DNA of 64,000 nucleotides from Liopterus haemorrhoidalis (GCA_963971575.1 OZ020623.1:13704980-13768979), one strand, 5' to 3'. Positions 43,349 through 55,023 are shown, numbered from the stretch's first letter. Numbers and translations are program-made. The notes: generated by a model from the letters alone, not told the origin.

Positions 43349-44408
43349 TTTTTAGGGCTTTGTAGGTATGACCAAAAAACCCTTATACCGTCATTTTGTC
43401 GTCTGTCTGTCTGTTCGGTAAAAATTGTAGCCAAACGTCTAAACCTAGAGAGTTGAAATTTGGCATGCTTATACAACTCTTTGACCCGCACATAGGAAAA
43501 AAACTAAAACATCTAAAAAACATATCCCCCTAAAAATATAAACAAATATGTGCTCATCGAAAAAAAAAATATTTTTTTATAATTCTGAGTAGGGTATCAA
43601 ATGAAAGCCCTTGGTACGTGGATTAACGATCAAATTTTTATTTTTGCAAAATAAATTATTTTGAAGCGATTTTTGCCAAAATTGTGCAAAATTTTTTTTG
43701 TCCTACACCCTGTAGCCCAGATGGTTTAAACTAAAAATCTGAAAAAATTCTAAGTAATGTACATTGGTGTGAACCGGAATAGTTCAACAGGAATTTTTGA
43801 TCAGATTAGGTTTTTGGAAAAAAACGCATTTTTTGTGATTTTTGGCTAATAATGTACACAAGTTATAGCTTTGTAACAAGCAACACTCTAACGTGTGTGC
43901 TGGTCTAGTGGTATTTGACGCTGACTTTTCACCCATGTAACTCGATCCGATAGGGATCGAACCCTGGAGAAGAGACTATATATATTTTTTTTTTTTTTTA
44001 ATTTCTATATTGTTTAAATTATTTTTTCATAATTCTAATTATATTTTGGCAAATGTTGCATTTAATTTTTAAAAGCGTAAATTTAATAGCCAGTGGAAAT
44101 TGTTTAAATTATAATTTAATTCTGTTTCAATGTACACGAAATCAGAGGGGCGGAACTTATAACAACCAATGGAAGCCATAGGCGCAATTTTTTAAATTCT
44201 AAATGAGCCTTGCTATATTAAAAAATAAAAATACTGCACATATTTAGAAACCTAAATAATGGTATTAGGCGTTCGAATTAAAATTAACAAAAAAAATATT
44301 TTAATATAAAATTTGTTTTCGCATCCAAAATAATCATCATTCACTTACTAAATACCTGCAAAACCCTGAAATGTGTGAAAATTCACACTTCACATCAATT
44401 TTTTTTTT
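43349..44408 (+). mobile_element. HINE/DINE-1-like element, copy E
   Basis: 5' end TTTTTAGGGCTTTGTAGG, only three TCTG units, conserved body, a compact tRNA-like segment (43895-43970), subterminal ATACCTGCAAAACCCT, hairpin GTGTGAAAATTCACAC, CACATCAA and T's. Inserted at the T run in AATCAACAG-T(n)-GATAAT. Uninterrupted relatives occur at 16865-16895 (minus) and 38882-38905. Confidence 0.85.
43895..43970 (+). promoter_or_regulatory. tRNA-Glu-like segment in copy E
   Basis: TGGTCTAGTGG at 43901 is an A-box, CTTTTCACCC resembles an anticodon loop with UUC, and GGATCGAACCC at 43954 is a B-box; the A-to-B distance is 53 bp by start, as in a tRNA. It is flanked by body sequence shared with other copies. 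It looks tRNA-Glu-derived, but the acceptor stem is not complete, so it is not a functional tRNA. Confidence 0.6.
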
Positions 44409-44571
44409 GATAATAATTTTTAATCCTTATTTGAGTATTAAGAGTTTTGATTTAATTCTTTTAAACTAAATATTAATAGTTTGCGAAAATTTTTTCTGAA
44501 TAAAAATTTAAACTAAATAATCCCAGCGATTTTTCTGCATTTGTTTCCTATCTAAGTCTTCATTAAGTTAA
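44409..44571 (-). mobile_element. HINE-like second family, continuation
   Basis: GATAATAATTTTTAATCC, GAGTATTAAGAGTTTTGA and TTTTTCTGCATTTGTTTCC match 38890-39060. Broken again at TTAA (44568-44571) by the next insertion. Confidence 0.6.
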
Positions 44572-45308
44572 GGGTGCGCACAACCGTACAGTTTCTTATA
44601 CAAGACTAACAATCTGAAATAAAATTAGTAACAATCTATACATCAAAATTTTCAGAGAATGTTTATCTACCTAATAGGATATTTTTAATCGTCAAATGAA
44701 CTGTCATGTAATTGTAAATAAACAACTTGCGTTATAGGCGCCATCTTGTAAACCATTCGACGCATATTTGTGTACCATGCGGCAAATTGTAGCTAAAGCT
44801 TCATTCTACAAATATGCTTGGAGATAATTTGTTCTATTGTGAAAATTACTTATAGTTATTGTACTTGGTAATCTACTTTTGCCGCCACCTCGAATCTGCC
44901 GCGGTTCTCAATATAGGTGCGGCGGATAAAAATGTTTCATTTTATGTAAAGAATACTTGTACCAAGTGACATTTCAGTATCATCAAGTATAATATTTTTC
45001 GACGAAGGCTCTAATCTATAAACAATCATGTCGAAAAAAATGTTAACGTATTATTTGAATATTTTTACACAAAAATATATAAATATAAAAATTATTTGAA
45101 ACCCACAAATATATTTTAAAAATTACAGAACATTGTTGTGTAATACCTATTATTAAGTTATTTAGCAATAACATTTTTACAATCAAAAATATCCTATTAG
45201 ATAGATAAAAATTCTGTGCAAAATTTGATGTATAGGTTGTCACTAATTTTATTTCAGATTGTTAGTTTTGTATAAGAAACTAATAATCTCTGGGGGTTGT
45301 ACGTAGCG
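44572..45308. mobile_element. piggyBac-type MITE, 737 bp
   Basis: Flanked by TTAA at 44568-44571 and 45309-45312. Inverted ends about 60 bp long share CAGTTTCTTATACAAGAC and ACAATCTGAAATAAAATTAG. Outermost bases are GGGTGCGCACAACC and, reversed, CGCTACGTACAACC. The empty target (TTAATAAGAAATAT) is present once at 39055-39070 and, reversed, at 16727-16742. No coding capacity. TTAA duplication is the piggyBac signature. Confidence 0.82.
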
Positions 45309-45405
45309 TTAATAAGAAATATATTAATAAATGACTTCATTTTTTCTTTCCAATTTCTGAAAGGTATTTTTCACTATTAACAATGTGTTATTTTATTTAT
45401 AAGTA

Positions 45406-46732
45406 GGGGAGATGTGGGGACGGTGGCACACATTTTGGTTTTCTGTACATAACATTTTCAATTTTGAATTTTTTAAATAAATCTTTTCGCCACTTAATAC
45501 TTTTAATGTCGTTGTTTAAATAACCTGTTAAAAATTAATGCCCTTATCACGTGCCATTTATAATTAATATTTTTGTTGACCTCTGTAATTGTGCCACTGT
45601 ACCTATACGTGAGGGTACAGTGAAACAGCATTAGGGATACAGTGGAACAGTAAATATAATAGGTATCCAAAAAATCTGTATATGTATTAATAATTTTTAT
45701 TGAAACTTCAATTCAATGTCTTTCAAAATAAATCATCTGAAGGTACTGAAAAATTAATAAAAAATCAAATTTTTTGGAACCATATAAAAATGAATATATA
45801 AATTTAAATTTATTATTAATATAAAAAATAAACTTTGGTAAGTTCCTTGCAAGCAGTAAGTTTTGATAGTTTTTATTTTAATGTTAATTATATTTCATTA
45901 AGTTTACTGTAAAAATCAAAGCGTCTAAACGGTGTTTTGTGCTATCAGACAGAGCAGGAGATGGTAAAACTTTTATCAGCTCTGATTTTTTCAATGTGTA
46001 ATTTTTATTTCTTTTAATAAATTTAAAGAGTAGAGTCAGCCGTCGGAGATATGTTACAAAAAATCGTCAGTCGTTATTTCTATGATTTACCCTATAGAAT
46101 GGCTCTTCATTTTATTCTTTCCGTGTCCTTCAAATATTAAGGCATATTGCAAAAGGCATAAGTCAACATTATCATCTGAGTTTGAATTCTCATCAATATT
46201 GACATCAGTATCAGACGTGTCTGAACTTACAAGAATATCATTTAATTTTCTGATCTTTTTTATTTTGCGCAGTTTGGAATTGTTCTTCTAACTCGTACCC
46301 ACGTACGTGGGTACAGTGGCTCACTGTACCACTGTATCCACATAACACGTGTGCCACTGTTAGCCTAATCCTATTTTCACGAACATTTTATCAAATATAA
46401 TAAATGATATAGTTTAGAACATTAGTAATTGCTTTACACTGTAGACAAATGACCAATTTACAACATGTCATACAAATTTTCTTACTAATTTAGTTGTGTG
46501 TCGTTCAAATAAAAAAATTCTTGTTACGATAAACTTTAGTTTGTCAATCTCAAATCAACATTTTCATTATAAATGGCAGGACTTCAATTTATAGACTCAA
46601 AATGTGGATAGTATAATTTCTCAGTACCATAGGGGCCTATATATACCCAAACAGACATGAAAATATTCTATATTTCAAAGATATTTCAAATGTTCCACTG
46701 TACCAATTGTGCCATCGTCCCCACATCTCCCC
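45406..46732. mobile_element. 1.3 kb TA-target DNA element with GGGGAGATGTGGGG ends
   Basis: Inverted ends GGGGAGATGTGGGGACGG and CCGT/CATCGTCCCCACATCTCCCC; TA on both sides (45404-45405, 46733-46734). The interior repeats motifs such as GTGCCACTGT and GTACAGTG. A minus-strand acidic stretch (VSSDTSDTDVNIDENSNSDD) near 46150-46230 could be the tail of a pogo-like transposase, but this is weak. Confidence 0.78.
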
Positions 46733-46734
46733 TA

Positions 46735-47468
46735 TTTCATTAATATTAATCAGTGTTTCTCAACAGGTGGTCCGCGTGTCAGTTTTTGGTAGTCAGCGCA
46801 CACAAAATGTCATTTCACTTACAATAGGGGTAAACGGTTTTTTTGTGCTCAACACTACAAAACTCTAAAAAGCATTAGATGTATCAATTCCCAAAAAAGT
46901 GTCCGCTTAATAGAGGTATCCGCTTGTAAAGAATGTTCACAAGGAGAGTAAATTTTATTGTCTTTGCTTGAATTCGAAGTTGTGTTCAAACATCGTTGTA
47001 TTGAACAATTAAATGACAATGTTCATAGTATAACTAATTACAATAGTAGTTATCTCTTTTGGAGTTCACAATGCAGCTCTGGCATTCCAATGACCCTATT
47101 ATGCTGTGTTGGCCAGGAAGGAAGTCACATCGTTAGCAACAATACAGATTGAGATTTTACAGGAATACATGTAGGGGTCCTTCATTTGGGCCATGATTAA
47201 TGGTGTGGAAGATTGACTCATACACGAATGAAAAGTATTTATTGGGGGAAATATAGAAAGAAAATGGCATGAAGAGAGAATGACAAAAAGGTGATTTGCG
47301 TTTGAATTACGACACTGTATTGTATGACGTCATTCTTAAAAGCCGTTTTTTTTTTCTATACCCGTTATGAAAAACTAACATTTCAATTGTTTTTTCTTGG
47401 TTTTGAAATGTACCGCTTCTGGGCACTAGTACTTCTTTTATGTTAGTTTTAGGCTTTAGTTTAACTCA
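46735..47468. other. hAT-like end (46752) and HINE-like 5' end, no gene
   Basis: CAGTGTTTCTCAACAGG with GTGGTCCGCGTG at 46752-46780 is an end of the same hAT-like family as 37203. TTTTTAGAGTTTTGTAGTG (minus strand, about 46855-46876) is a degenerate HINE-like 5' end. GTGTCCGCTTAATAGAGG at 46901 resembles a pogo-type end. The remainder is unassigned. Confidence 0.4.
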
Positions 47469-48254
47469 CGAGGTGTGTAAATTAAATAACCGGACTGGCA
47501 ATATAGCGTTTGATCTGGCAATATTTGGGACGCGGGACTTAGAGTAGCGGCAGGTGAACATGTGATACGCTGTCAGTACGAGTTTGAACTCACAAGAGTA
47601 ATTTTTTTGTCCATAGCGATCTTTTTCGTGAAACAGTTTATTCTAGGCGTTCTAAAAATGAGACATTCATTTCGAGCAACGGTGTGCTATCAGGTTTTGC
47701 TTCAGACTTCTGTGCCCAAGTCTGCAACGGAAACTTTTGCAAAATTTCAGCAGGCCTACGGAGACAGTGTTTTGTCAAGGACCCAGGTTTTTGGTGGTTT
47801 AAGGCATTTTCAGAAGGAAGAGAGTTGATTGAAGATGAATCACGCAGCGGAAGGCCTTCATCTTCAAGAACCGATAAAAATGTCGACAGAATCTGGGATC
47901 TTGTGCGTTCAAATCGTCAGTTTTTGGCCAGTAAAAACATTCCTGTGGCTTCTCAGCCTCCCTATTCGACTGACTTGAGTCCTTGTGACTTTTTCCTCTT
48001 TCCAAGATTGAAAAATCACCTCAAGGGACGTCATTTTGGAACACTCGAAAACATTCAAACGTCTGTAACCGACCAGCTGAAATCTATTCCAGTATCTGAG
48101 TACTAGCACTGCTATGAGGATTGGAAGAACCGTCTACAGCGCTGTGTGACTTCCTAAGGTAGTTGTTTTGAGGGAGACAATATTGAATTGTAATTCTACT
48201 CGAATAAAAAAAAAATAATAATAATCAGTCCAGTTACTTAATTTACACACCTCG
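47469..48254 (+). mobile_element. mariner element copy 2, both ends present, internally deleted
   Basis: Inverted ends CGAGGTGTGTAAATTAA and its complement at 48254. Flanks are CA and TA, i.e. a TA duplication with one change. 786 bp instead of the usual 1.3 kb. Same family as 1-428. Confidence 0.88.
47658..48193 (+). pseudogene. mariner transposase, internally deleted
   Basis: MRHSFRATVCYQVLLQTSVP starts an N-terminal helix-turn-helix (FAKFQQAYGDSVLSRTQVF), then, in a shifted frame, ELIEDESRSGRPSSSRTDKN and VDRIWDLVRSNR. It jumps to FLASKNIPVASQPPYS, SPCDFFLFPRLKNHLKG (third catalytic Asp), ends YEDWKNRLQRC. The first and second catalytic blocks are deleted, and a stop interrupts the tail. 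Confidence 0.85.
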
Positions 48255-48337
48255 TATTCCCTGCGCAATGCATCTCTTCAAGATTTTGAATTATCTTGTT
48301 TAAAACTCATTTTAATTTTTACAACCCTGTATAGTAA

Positions 48338-48939
48338 TACCCTTTTCACACTAGAACTTTAAGACGAGTGAACTTAAAGTTCACCGATGTTTAACATCGG
48401 TATGCTTTCACACTTGATGTTTAAATCTCCGGTGCTGTCATCAGCTACAGTAATTTTGTCCTTAAGTTACCGTCATGAAATTACCAGTTTTGAACTGTCT
48501 GCGCAGACGCACATTTTGAATTATTATAAACAAATATGGATATTTCATTTCATTCTACAATAAATACACTACAATAAAGAATATATTACACCTGTATTAA
48601 CATGTAAGTCGATACATTTTATCTCAATTATTGTAGCTCTGTATTTTATTAAACACATTATTAAAATAAATTATTTTATTATAACAATAAGTATAAACTT
48701 CTTATTACGTCGATATAATACAGTATTCTTGTTTATGATAATATAAAATGTTCACAGCACAAATTCAAAGAGTATTTTTTTATAATAGAAATTATGTTGG
48801 CAATGCGGACGATGTTTAAGACGCAGATCTCTGTCTTAAACATCGCTTGTATTTAGGCGAGGCCATACGGTTTCACATTAGCGTTTAAAGACACATTCAC
48901 TTTAACATCCGATCTTAAAGTTCTAGTGTGAAAAGGGTA
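48338..48939. mobile_element. 602 bp MITE with Harbinger-like target, copy 2
   Basis: Same length and ends as 12469-13070. Flanked by TAA at 48335-48337 and 48940-48942. High identity between the copies suggests recent spread. Confidence 0.9.
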
Positions 48940-48942
48940 TAA

Positions 48943-49494
48943 GCCAATTAAGTTCAGCCATTCTATAAAGCTCCGTCCGTAACCATATCCGTAATAGTCT
49001 GCACCTTCCTAGCTAGAAATTGGTCCCCTCCGGCGGGAAAGAAATGAAAGTTTAAAATTAAATTATAATTAAAATAAAAATAATAGCCTTAGACAAATAA
49101 CAATAGACAAATAATATTGTTATTTGTCTATGGCTACAGAGTACGACCATTTTATGTATTTGTGCGTTCTGTAAACAGCAAAAAAATTATTAAAATACAC
49201 CGTACATAAAATTAAAATGGAAAAAATTCATTAAATTAATTCATTAATTATTATTTAATTTTTAATTAATTTTATTTCTTCATCATTGAAAAAAAATCAA
49301 GAAAAAACCGAGGTATATAATTTTGATTCATGACTGACGTGAACTAATCTGACAGTAAAAACGTCGCCTAAAATTGTAGGGTTAGATTTTATAAACATTA
49401 CGTCACAAGAACGCTCGCTCCGTTAGTGCTCTATTCATGACGTCACCACCAACTGTTCGCGCTGCGCTCGCGCTACTCTGTACAACTCGAATGC
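48943..49494. other. no gene; short palindrome near 49085-49135
   Basis: TAGACAAATAACAATAGAC... ATTGTTATTTGTCTA forms a hairpin. CGCTGCGCTCGCGCTACTC near 49456 is locally GC-rich. No element assigned. Confidence 0.4.
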
Positions 49495-50062
49495 ACCCTA
49501 ATTTTCTCGGCATTATATTTTGGACAGGAGATTAAGATGTGATGCACTGTTTGGCGTACTTGGCAGTCAGTACAACTGCTGCGGACAGATTTTTCAAATA
49601 TGTCTTTATGGGTCAGCAAGGTGTGTCCATGTCGCAGTCTTCTCGATGTTTTTTGGTCCTTTCTGTTTTATCTTAATTCTCACAACTTGGCCTCTTCTTT
49701 GATGGCTCTAAGGTGGTTGTTTTGGAAGTTCCTCCATTCTTCCTTCTATTTTGCAAGAATGTCCTTTTCCAGTTACTACTTGTGTCTACGAGATGCATCT
49801 GCACTTGCACTATCTCTACTGTTGTTGATTCTTTTACTGCCTTATCTGCTTTCTCTACTATCAATGCCCATATGGGATCGGATCAAGATTATTATTATTT
49901 TTTGGCCCATATTAATTATGTCGTGGATGTTGTCTTTGATTCTGATGATGATGGGGTTTCGAGGGCACAGTTGTTGAAAGCTTTGGATGATGCTCATAGA
50001 TACGCTGAAAATTGCGTATTTTGTGTGCTCCTGGCTGTTGGAGCGGATGCCTGTCAAGTTTA
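49495..50062 (-). pseudogene. LINE RNase H and C-terminal zinc knuckle
   Basis: Minus-strand traces in order: EHTKYAIFSVSMSIIQSFQQL, NPIIIRIKDNIHDIINMGQK, IRSHMGIDSRE (the SHxGIxGNE block of RNase H), EKADKAVKESTTVEIVQ, WKRTFLQ, EEWRNFQNNHLRAIKEEAKL, RRLRHGHTLLTHKDIFEKS and CTDCQVRQTVHHILISC. Same architecture as 42295-42894 but a different family. Frameshifts and stops are frequent. Confidence 0.78.
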
Positions 50063-50999
50063 AATACTATTTAGAATGTGGATATATAGATTTTTTTAAA
50101 GGTATTGCTTAAGCATACAAATCGGAGAGTAGCTAAATAAATATTTTTCCTGTGTATAATTTTAAAATAAGCAACCGAACCATAATGAAATCTAGTGAAT
50201 CTGTAAAATTTTAAACATTTTTTGGTCAAGTTCACCTCGTTTTACGGGAATTTTGCTTCATATTAACTCAATAAGCGTAATGTACTTTAGTAATTAGAAT
50301 ATTTTTGCAGCAACTTGTTATCACTCGTCTCCTTCGCAACAATACAATGTTGTCTTAGATAATTCTAGCATTAAACTTATCAGAAAACATTTTAATTTTA
50401 CTTGACATTATCATTTACTTCACCGCGATAAAATTTTATGTTCCATCATTTTATTATATTCTAATCGCTTCTTTTACGAGCGTTTATTTGACATTATTAT
50501 CATGACTTTAGCGTTACAAAAAACTGTAAAAGTAAAATATGACTTTGTGTACATGTGTATTCATATAAATGTATTTCTCACACTGTAAAATCATGTATCT
50601 TACAAGTTTATGACAAGTGATTTACTAATCGCATGTTTAATAAATGTTATAAATGGGTTATATTATTGTATGGCAAATGTTTATGGTGATATTACGTGTT
50701 CTTATGTCCATATTACGCTAAAGAGTAGAATGTTTTTTGCATTTTTCGCGGACACCGCAGTGGGAAGTGGCTGAGATGGTATATCATCATCAAACCTTGT
50801 CCATTATGAAATGATTTTGGAGTGCTTCTAGAAAGAGAATAGACTGTCAATAAAATATTTCCATCGAATTCGTCTATCTGCCACTGGCTTCAAATCAATG
50901 ACGTGAAATAGATTAGATGTGTTCAACAGAGCAGTGCAACCCAGTGCAGTGAATTTATTTCAATAAATATATTTTAAATTTAACGTCTCAAATCATTTT
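50063..50999. other. no recognisable feature
   Basis: AT-rich sequence with no frame or repeat end that I could assign. Confidence 0.45.
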
Positions 51000-52064
51000 T
51001 TTTTAGGGTTTTGTAAGTATGACCAAAAAACCCTTATACCGTCACTTTGTCGTCTGTCTGTCTGTTCGGTAAAAATTGTAGCCAAACGGCTAAACCTAGA
51101 GAGTTGAAATTTGGCATGCTTATACAACTCTTTGACCCGCACATAGGAAAAATACTAAAACATCTAAAAAACATATCCCCCTGAAAATATAAACAAATAT
51201 GTGCTCATCGAAAACAAAAATATGTTTTTTAAATTCTGAGTAGGGTGTCAAATGAAAGCCCTTGGTACGTGGATTAACGATCAAATTTTTATTTTTGCAA
51301 AATAAATTATTTTGAAGCGATTTTTGCCAAAATTGTGCAAAAAAAATTTTGCTCCACACCCTGTAGCCCAGATGGTTTCAACTAAAAATCTGAAAAAATT
51401 CTAAGTAATGTACATTGGTGTGAACCGGAATAGTACAACAGGAATTTTTGATCAGATTATGTTTTTGGAAAAAAAAAGCATTTTTTGTGTTTTTTTGCTA
51501 ATAATGTTGAAAACTTATAGTTATATAACACGCTAAACAGTAAAGTGTATCTTGGTGCAGTGGCTAAGATACTGCCATTCTACCCAAGAAAATGAGTTCG
51601 AATTCTACGAGAGGAGACAATATTATTTTTTATTTATTTTTTTTGCATTTTTATATTGTTTAAATTATTTTTTCAAAATTCTAGTTATATTTTGGCAACA
51701 AAAATAAATGCAACTAGTTGCATTTAATTTTTAAAAGCGTAAATTTAATAACCAGTGGAAATTGTTGAAATTATAATTTAATTCTATATTTGAATGTACA
51801 CGAAATCAAAGGGGAGGAGCTATGACTAAAAACAACCAATGGAAGCCATAAGCGCAATTTTCAAAATCTTAATGAACCTTGATATATAAAAAAAATACTG
51901 CACATCTTTAAAAACTTAAATAATGGTAATAGGCATTCGAATTAAAATTCATAAAAAAATATTTTGACATAAAATTTGTTTTGGCATCCCAAATAATCAT
52001 CATTCACTTACTAAATACCTGCAAAACCCTGAAATGTGTGAAAATTCACACTTCACATCAATTT
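51000..52064 (+). mobile_element. HINE/DINE-1-like element, copy F
   Basis: 5' end TTTTTAGGGTTTTGTAAG, three TCTG units, conserved body, tRNA-like segment (51545-51610), subterminal ATACCTGCAAAACCCT, hairpin GTGTGAAAATTCACAC and CACATCAATTTTT. Inserted in a T run. Closest to copy E in body sequence. Confidence 0.82.
51545..51610 (+). promoter_or_regulatory. tRNA-like segment in copy F, third type
   Basis: A-box TGGTGCAGTGG at 51553, B-box AGTTCGAATTC at 51595, 42 bp apart by start. The sequence between them (CTAAGATACTGCCATTC) differs from copies A-C and E. Isotype not determined. Confidence 0.55.
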
Positions 52065-52469
52065 TTAGTTTTAACATCATAAATGTAATAAACTAAGTGA
52101 GAATGAATCGTTTTCCCATCTTAAAAAGTTAATCAATGAATAATACGGAATAATGCTCATTATTTGTCCAGTTTTTAATAATGGGCGAGGAGTTGATTCT
52201 ATTTGAATTGGATGAAGTAAGGCATATGGCTAGAGAAAGAATTCTGAATTGTCGAGCAAGTTCCACCTTAAGGTAATGATGTGTTTGCCAACATAGTTGG
52301 CAACGGGTGCACTAGGCATAAAATTCATTAGCGATCAATGTGTTAACTGTCGGGCTAAAAATGCAGCCTTGGAGGGCCTATGAAGAATCTTATTTAACAT
52401 TTTTTTTTTTTTATTTCATTTTCCGTTATTTGCGTTATTTTTACGTAAAAACAGCTTTAAAATTGCAAT
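52065..52469. other. no recognisable feature
   Basis: Unassigned; may include a degraded upstream part of the next mariner copy. Confidence 0.35.
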
Positions 52470-53590
52470 ATGTAATGCATTTTGTCAAATTATTTGAAGG
52501 AGAAAAACATCGAATTAATGTCTCATTACCCGTATTCACCTGATTTATCCCCTAACGACTTTTTTGTACCCCAATGTCAAACAAAAAATGCGTGGACAGC
52601 GATTTTCATCACCTTAAGAACTATTGAAGCTTTCGAAAACCATGTTTTTGAGATACCAACTTAAGAGTGGAAAAATGTTTCGAGAATTGGTTTCAATTAG
52701 AGATGGGTCGTTCATGAACGAACCGGCTCACTGAGCCGACTCAGTACACTGACCGAAGTGACACGATTCACCAAACTGAAATGAGCCGGCTCACGGCTCA
52801 CTGTATAGTTTCAAGTTTCAAGGATACGATTGGTCGGGCGATTGTGAGCAGTGACCGGAGTGATCCAGATCTGGATCGATGTCATGTTGAACTTCGCGAG
52901 AACTCGGCTTGTAATGTATTATCATAAAGTGTATTTTGTCATCAATTTGTAGGGCAGTTTATTTGAAACTAATAGGCTTAGTCTGTATTTTCTTACAACC
53001 ATACTATATAAAAATATTAAAAATATTGCCCAAATCCCAGATGTCCGATTTATAAGGGCAATAAACATCGCCATAAACTTAACACATCTGGTTTAAAATA
53101 CAGTAGCTACATGAAGTCAATTGTTTGTTAGATAAGAACCGGGGCTAAGCGACGTTCTATCTACGAGCGAACGACCGACCGACAACTGACCGGGTCTAAG
53201 CAAGAGCCGGCTCTAAGCGACGTTCTATCTACGAGCGAACGACCGACAACTGACCGGGTCTAAGCAAGAGCCGGCTCTAAGCGACGTTCTACCTACGACC
53301 GAACGACTGACCGACCTGTGTCTCGGGATCATGTTTACAGTTCATATATTGCAAGAACCGGCTCTAAGCGACGTTCTACCTACGAACTAACGACCGACCT
53401 GTGTCTCGGAAACATGTTTACTTAACCGGATTACTGACCCGGATCAATGAACCGGCTCACCAAACTGAACGACCTCCACTGATCCGGGGCTGATTCCGCA
53501 AACTGAGCCGAAATTCCCATCTCTAGTTTGAACTCATGCAAAAGTGTACAAATCTTCAAAAGCGAATATTTTGAAAAGAAATAAAACAGT
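52470..53590 (+). pseudogene. mariner transposase C-terminal part, split by a hAT-like element
   Basis: YLKEKNIELMSHYPYSPDLS with PNDFF (third catalytic Asp) begins the readable part, followed by IEAFENHVFEIPT and EWKN. The insertion at 52698-53525 follows. The reading resumes FELMQKCTNLQ and ends near FEKK-like sequence at 53580. The N-terminal half is not found. Confidence 0.75.
52698..53525. mobile_element. hAT-type element built of GAGCCG words, copy a
   Basis: Ends TAGAGATGGGTCGTTCAT and ATTCCCATCTCTA. Flanking 8 bp GTTTCAAT and GTTTGAAC (6 of 8), with the right one fitting the interrupted mariner reading frame WFELM. Both ends are dense in CGGCTCA/GAGCCG words. The middle holds about three units of a repeat containing GCGACGTTCTATCTACGA. 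Confidence 0.85.
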
Positions 53591-54419
53591 TAGTTCCAAA
53601 AATTTTTTTTCTTTCTTAGTTTTTGTAGAAATTTAAAAGGCAGTCCTCGTATTACTATTTGCTTAACACTTAATCACAAATTCTTTCGTGACAAAAGACA
53701 CGATATTCTCGACATGTCAAATCGCAGATATTACACATGCAGGTAAGTATAACTTGTCAGTCGTGATCAGAGTTAGTTACATGCAAAAGACACGTCAGGC
53801 TGCTTGTCACTACACCTGAGTAAATACAATATTTTTGAATCGTAAACTGTCAGTTTAATTCACAGATCGTGATATGGAGATAGTTTTGTTTTATTTTAAT
53901 GTTTTCATGTAGAAAATTAATGGTTAATATGTTGAGACTTGAAGATATTATAAAAATAAATAAGCAAATAACGTTTATTTTGTCGTATTTTATGTAAGAT
54001 AACTTTAAATTGTTATTAGCATTTTTGAATGATTTTGTAGGTATAGCCACGAAAACACCATCATAACGGACAGAACCTCAGTACCGATAGACACATGAGT
54101 GACATGTGTCTGTACGATAGAAATTGTAGCCAAACAGCTTAAGGCAGCGTAAAACCCCCAGTGCTTCTTTCGTAAGCGTGAGTAACCCCTACTCCTTCAT
54201 TTGTGGTGCAGCATTGCATCAATTATTTTTATTATTAGATTACCTCAAAAAAAATATTTCTTCGATGGTAATGGTTATTACGGTAATAAAAAAGCTATAT
54301 TTATCAGAATATCTGAAATTCTTTTCAGAATTTACTAAAAATTAAGACCTGATAATTATGTGACAACTGGTAACACTACGCGTTCATTTGAACAAAGTTG
54401 GTCGTTTCTCATCGTCTAT
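53591..54419. other. no gene; degenerate HINE-like 5' end at 54025-54140
   Basis: TGATTTTGTAGGTATAGCCACGAAAAC, a short TCTGT and AGAAATTGTAGCCAAACAGC are a decayed HINE-like 5' region. The rest is unassigned. Confidence 0.45.
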
Positions 54420-54536
54420 AAAATCCAATACCGCATCAGCTATAAATGAAGATAGGCCCGAAAGTGCTCGTTCGCCAAATAATTCATCAGATCTTTAAAT
54501 GTATCTTCAAAAAAAAAAAAAGAAAAAGAACTAGGA

Positions 54537-54860
54537 ATGATTGTAAATAAGAAAGAAGGGAATTCACAAACGATTTTCAATGATTCGATTAATTTGTCTT
54601 TGTCACACCAAATTAATAACTTCAATCCTTCTAAAGAACCAAAGAACACTAAGGTGCTAAAATATTGGTCGGAGAAAAGTATTATTTTCCCTGAATTAGC
54701 AGATCTTGCAAAAATAATAATGGCAGTACCAGCTACACAAGTTAGTGTAGAAAGAAAATTTTCGGTACTAAAACTTATATTAACTGACAAAATAATGAAT
54801 TTATCAGAATCTAATTTGGAGAATATATTAATTTGTCGATTAAATATGAATTTTAATTGA
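54537..54860 (+). CDS. hAT transposase C-terminal dimerisation domain (partial)
   Basis: Open frame of 107 codons with VLKYWSEKSIIFPELADLAK, IIMAVPATQVSVERKFSVLK, LTDKIMNLSESNLENILICR. The YW...FP.L..LA..I..VPA..VSVER.FS pattern is the hAT C-terminal (dimerisation) domain, which assembles the transposase. The DDE part is missing upstream. It could supply a clue to the source of the hAT-type MITEs nearby, but no end connects them. Confidence 0.85.
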   Translation: MIVNKKEGNSQTIFNDSINLSLSHQINNFNPSKEPKNTKVLKYWSEKSIIFPELADLAKIIMAVPATQVSVERKFSVLKLILTDKIMNLSESNLENILICRLNMNFN

Positions 54861-55023
54861 ATATGAAATTAATTTTATTTTCAGTTTAATTTTAAAATGT
54901 AATTTTTTCAACTGAATGAACTGTGATTAATTTTAATATAATATTTAAAAAAATGTTTGTGTAATGGTTGGTTTATATACGGAACAAGAATAAGGAATAG
55001 GAAATAAGAATAGTGCACAAGAT

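Noticed and set aside
43895..43970. Functional tRNA gene
   Set aside because: The A and B boxes and an anticodon-like loop are present, but I cannot draw a complete acceptor stem, and it is embedded in a transposon copy.
49600..50063. Plus-strand hydrophobic frames that could look like membrane proteins
   Set aside because: The minus strand carries a clear LINE RNase H and zinc-knuckle trace through the same interval.
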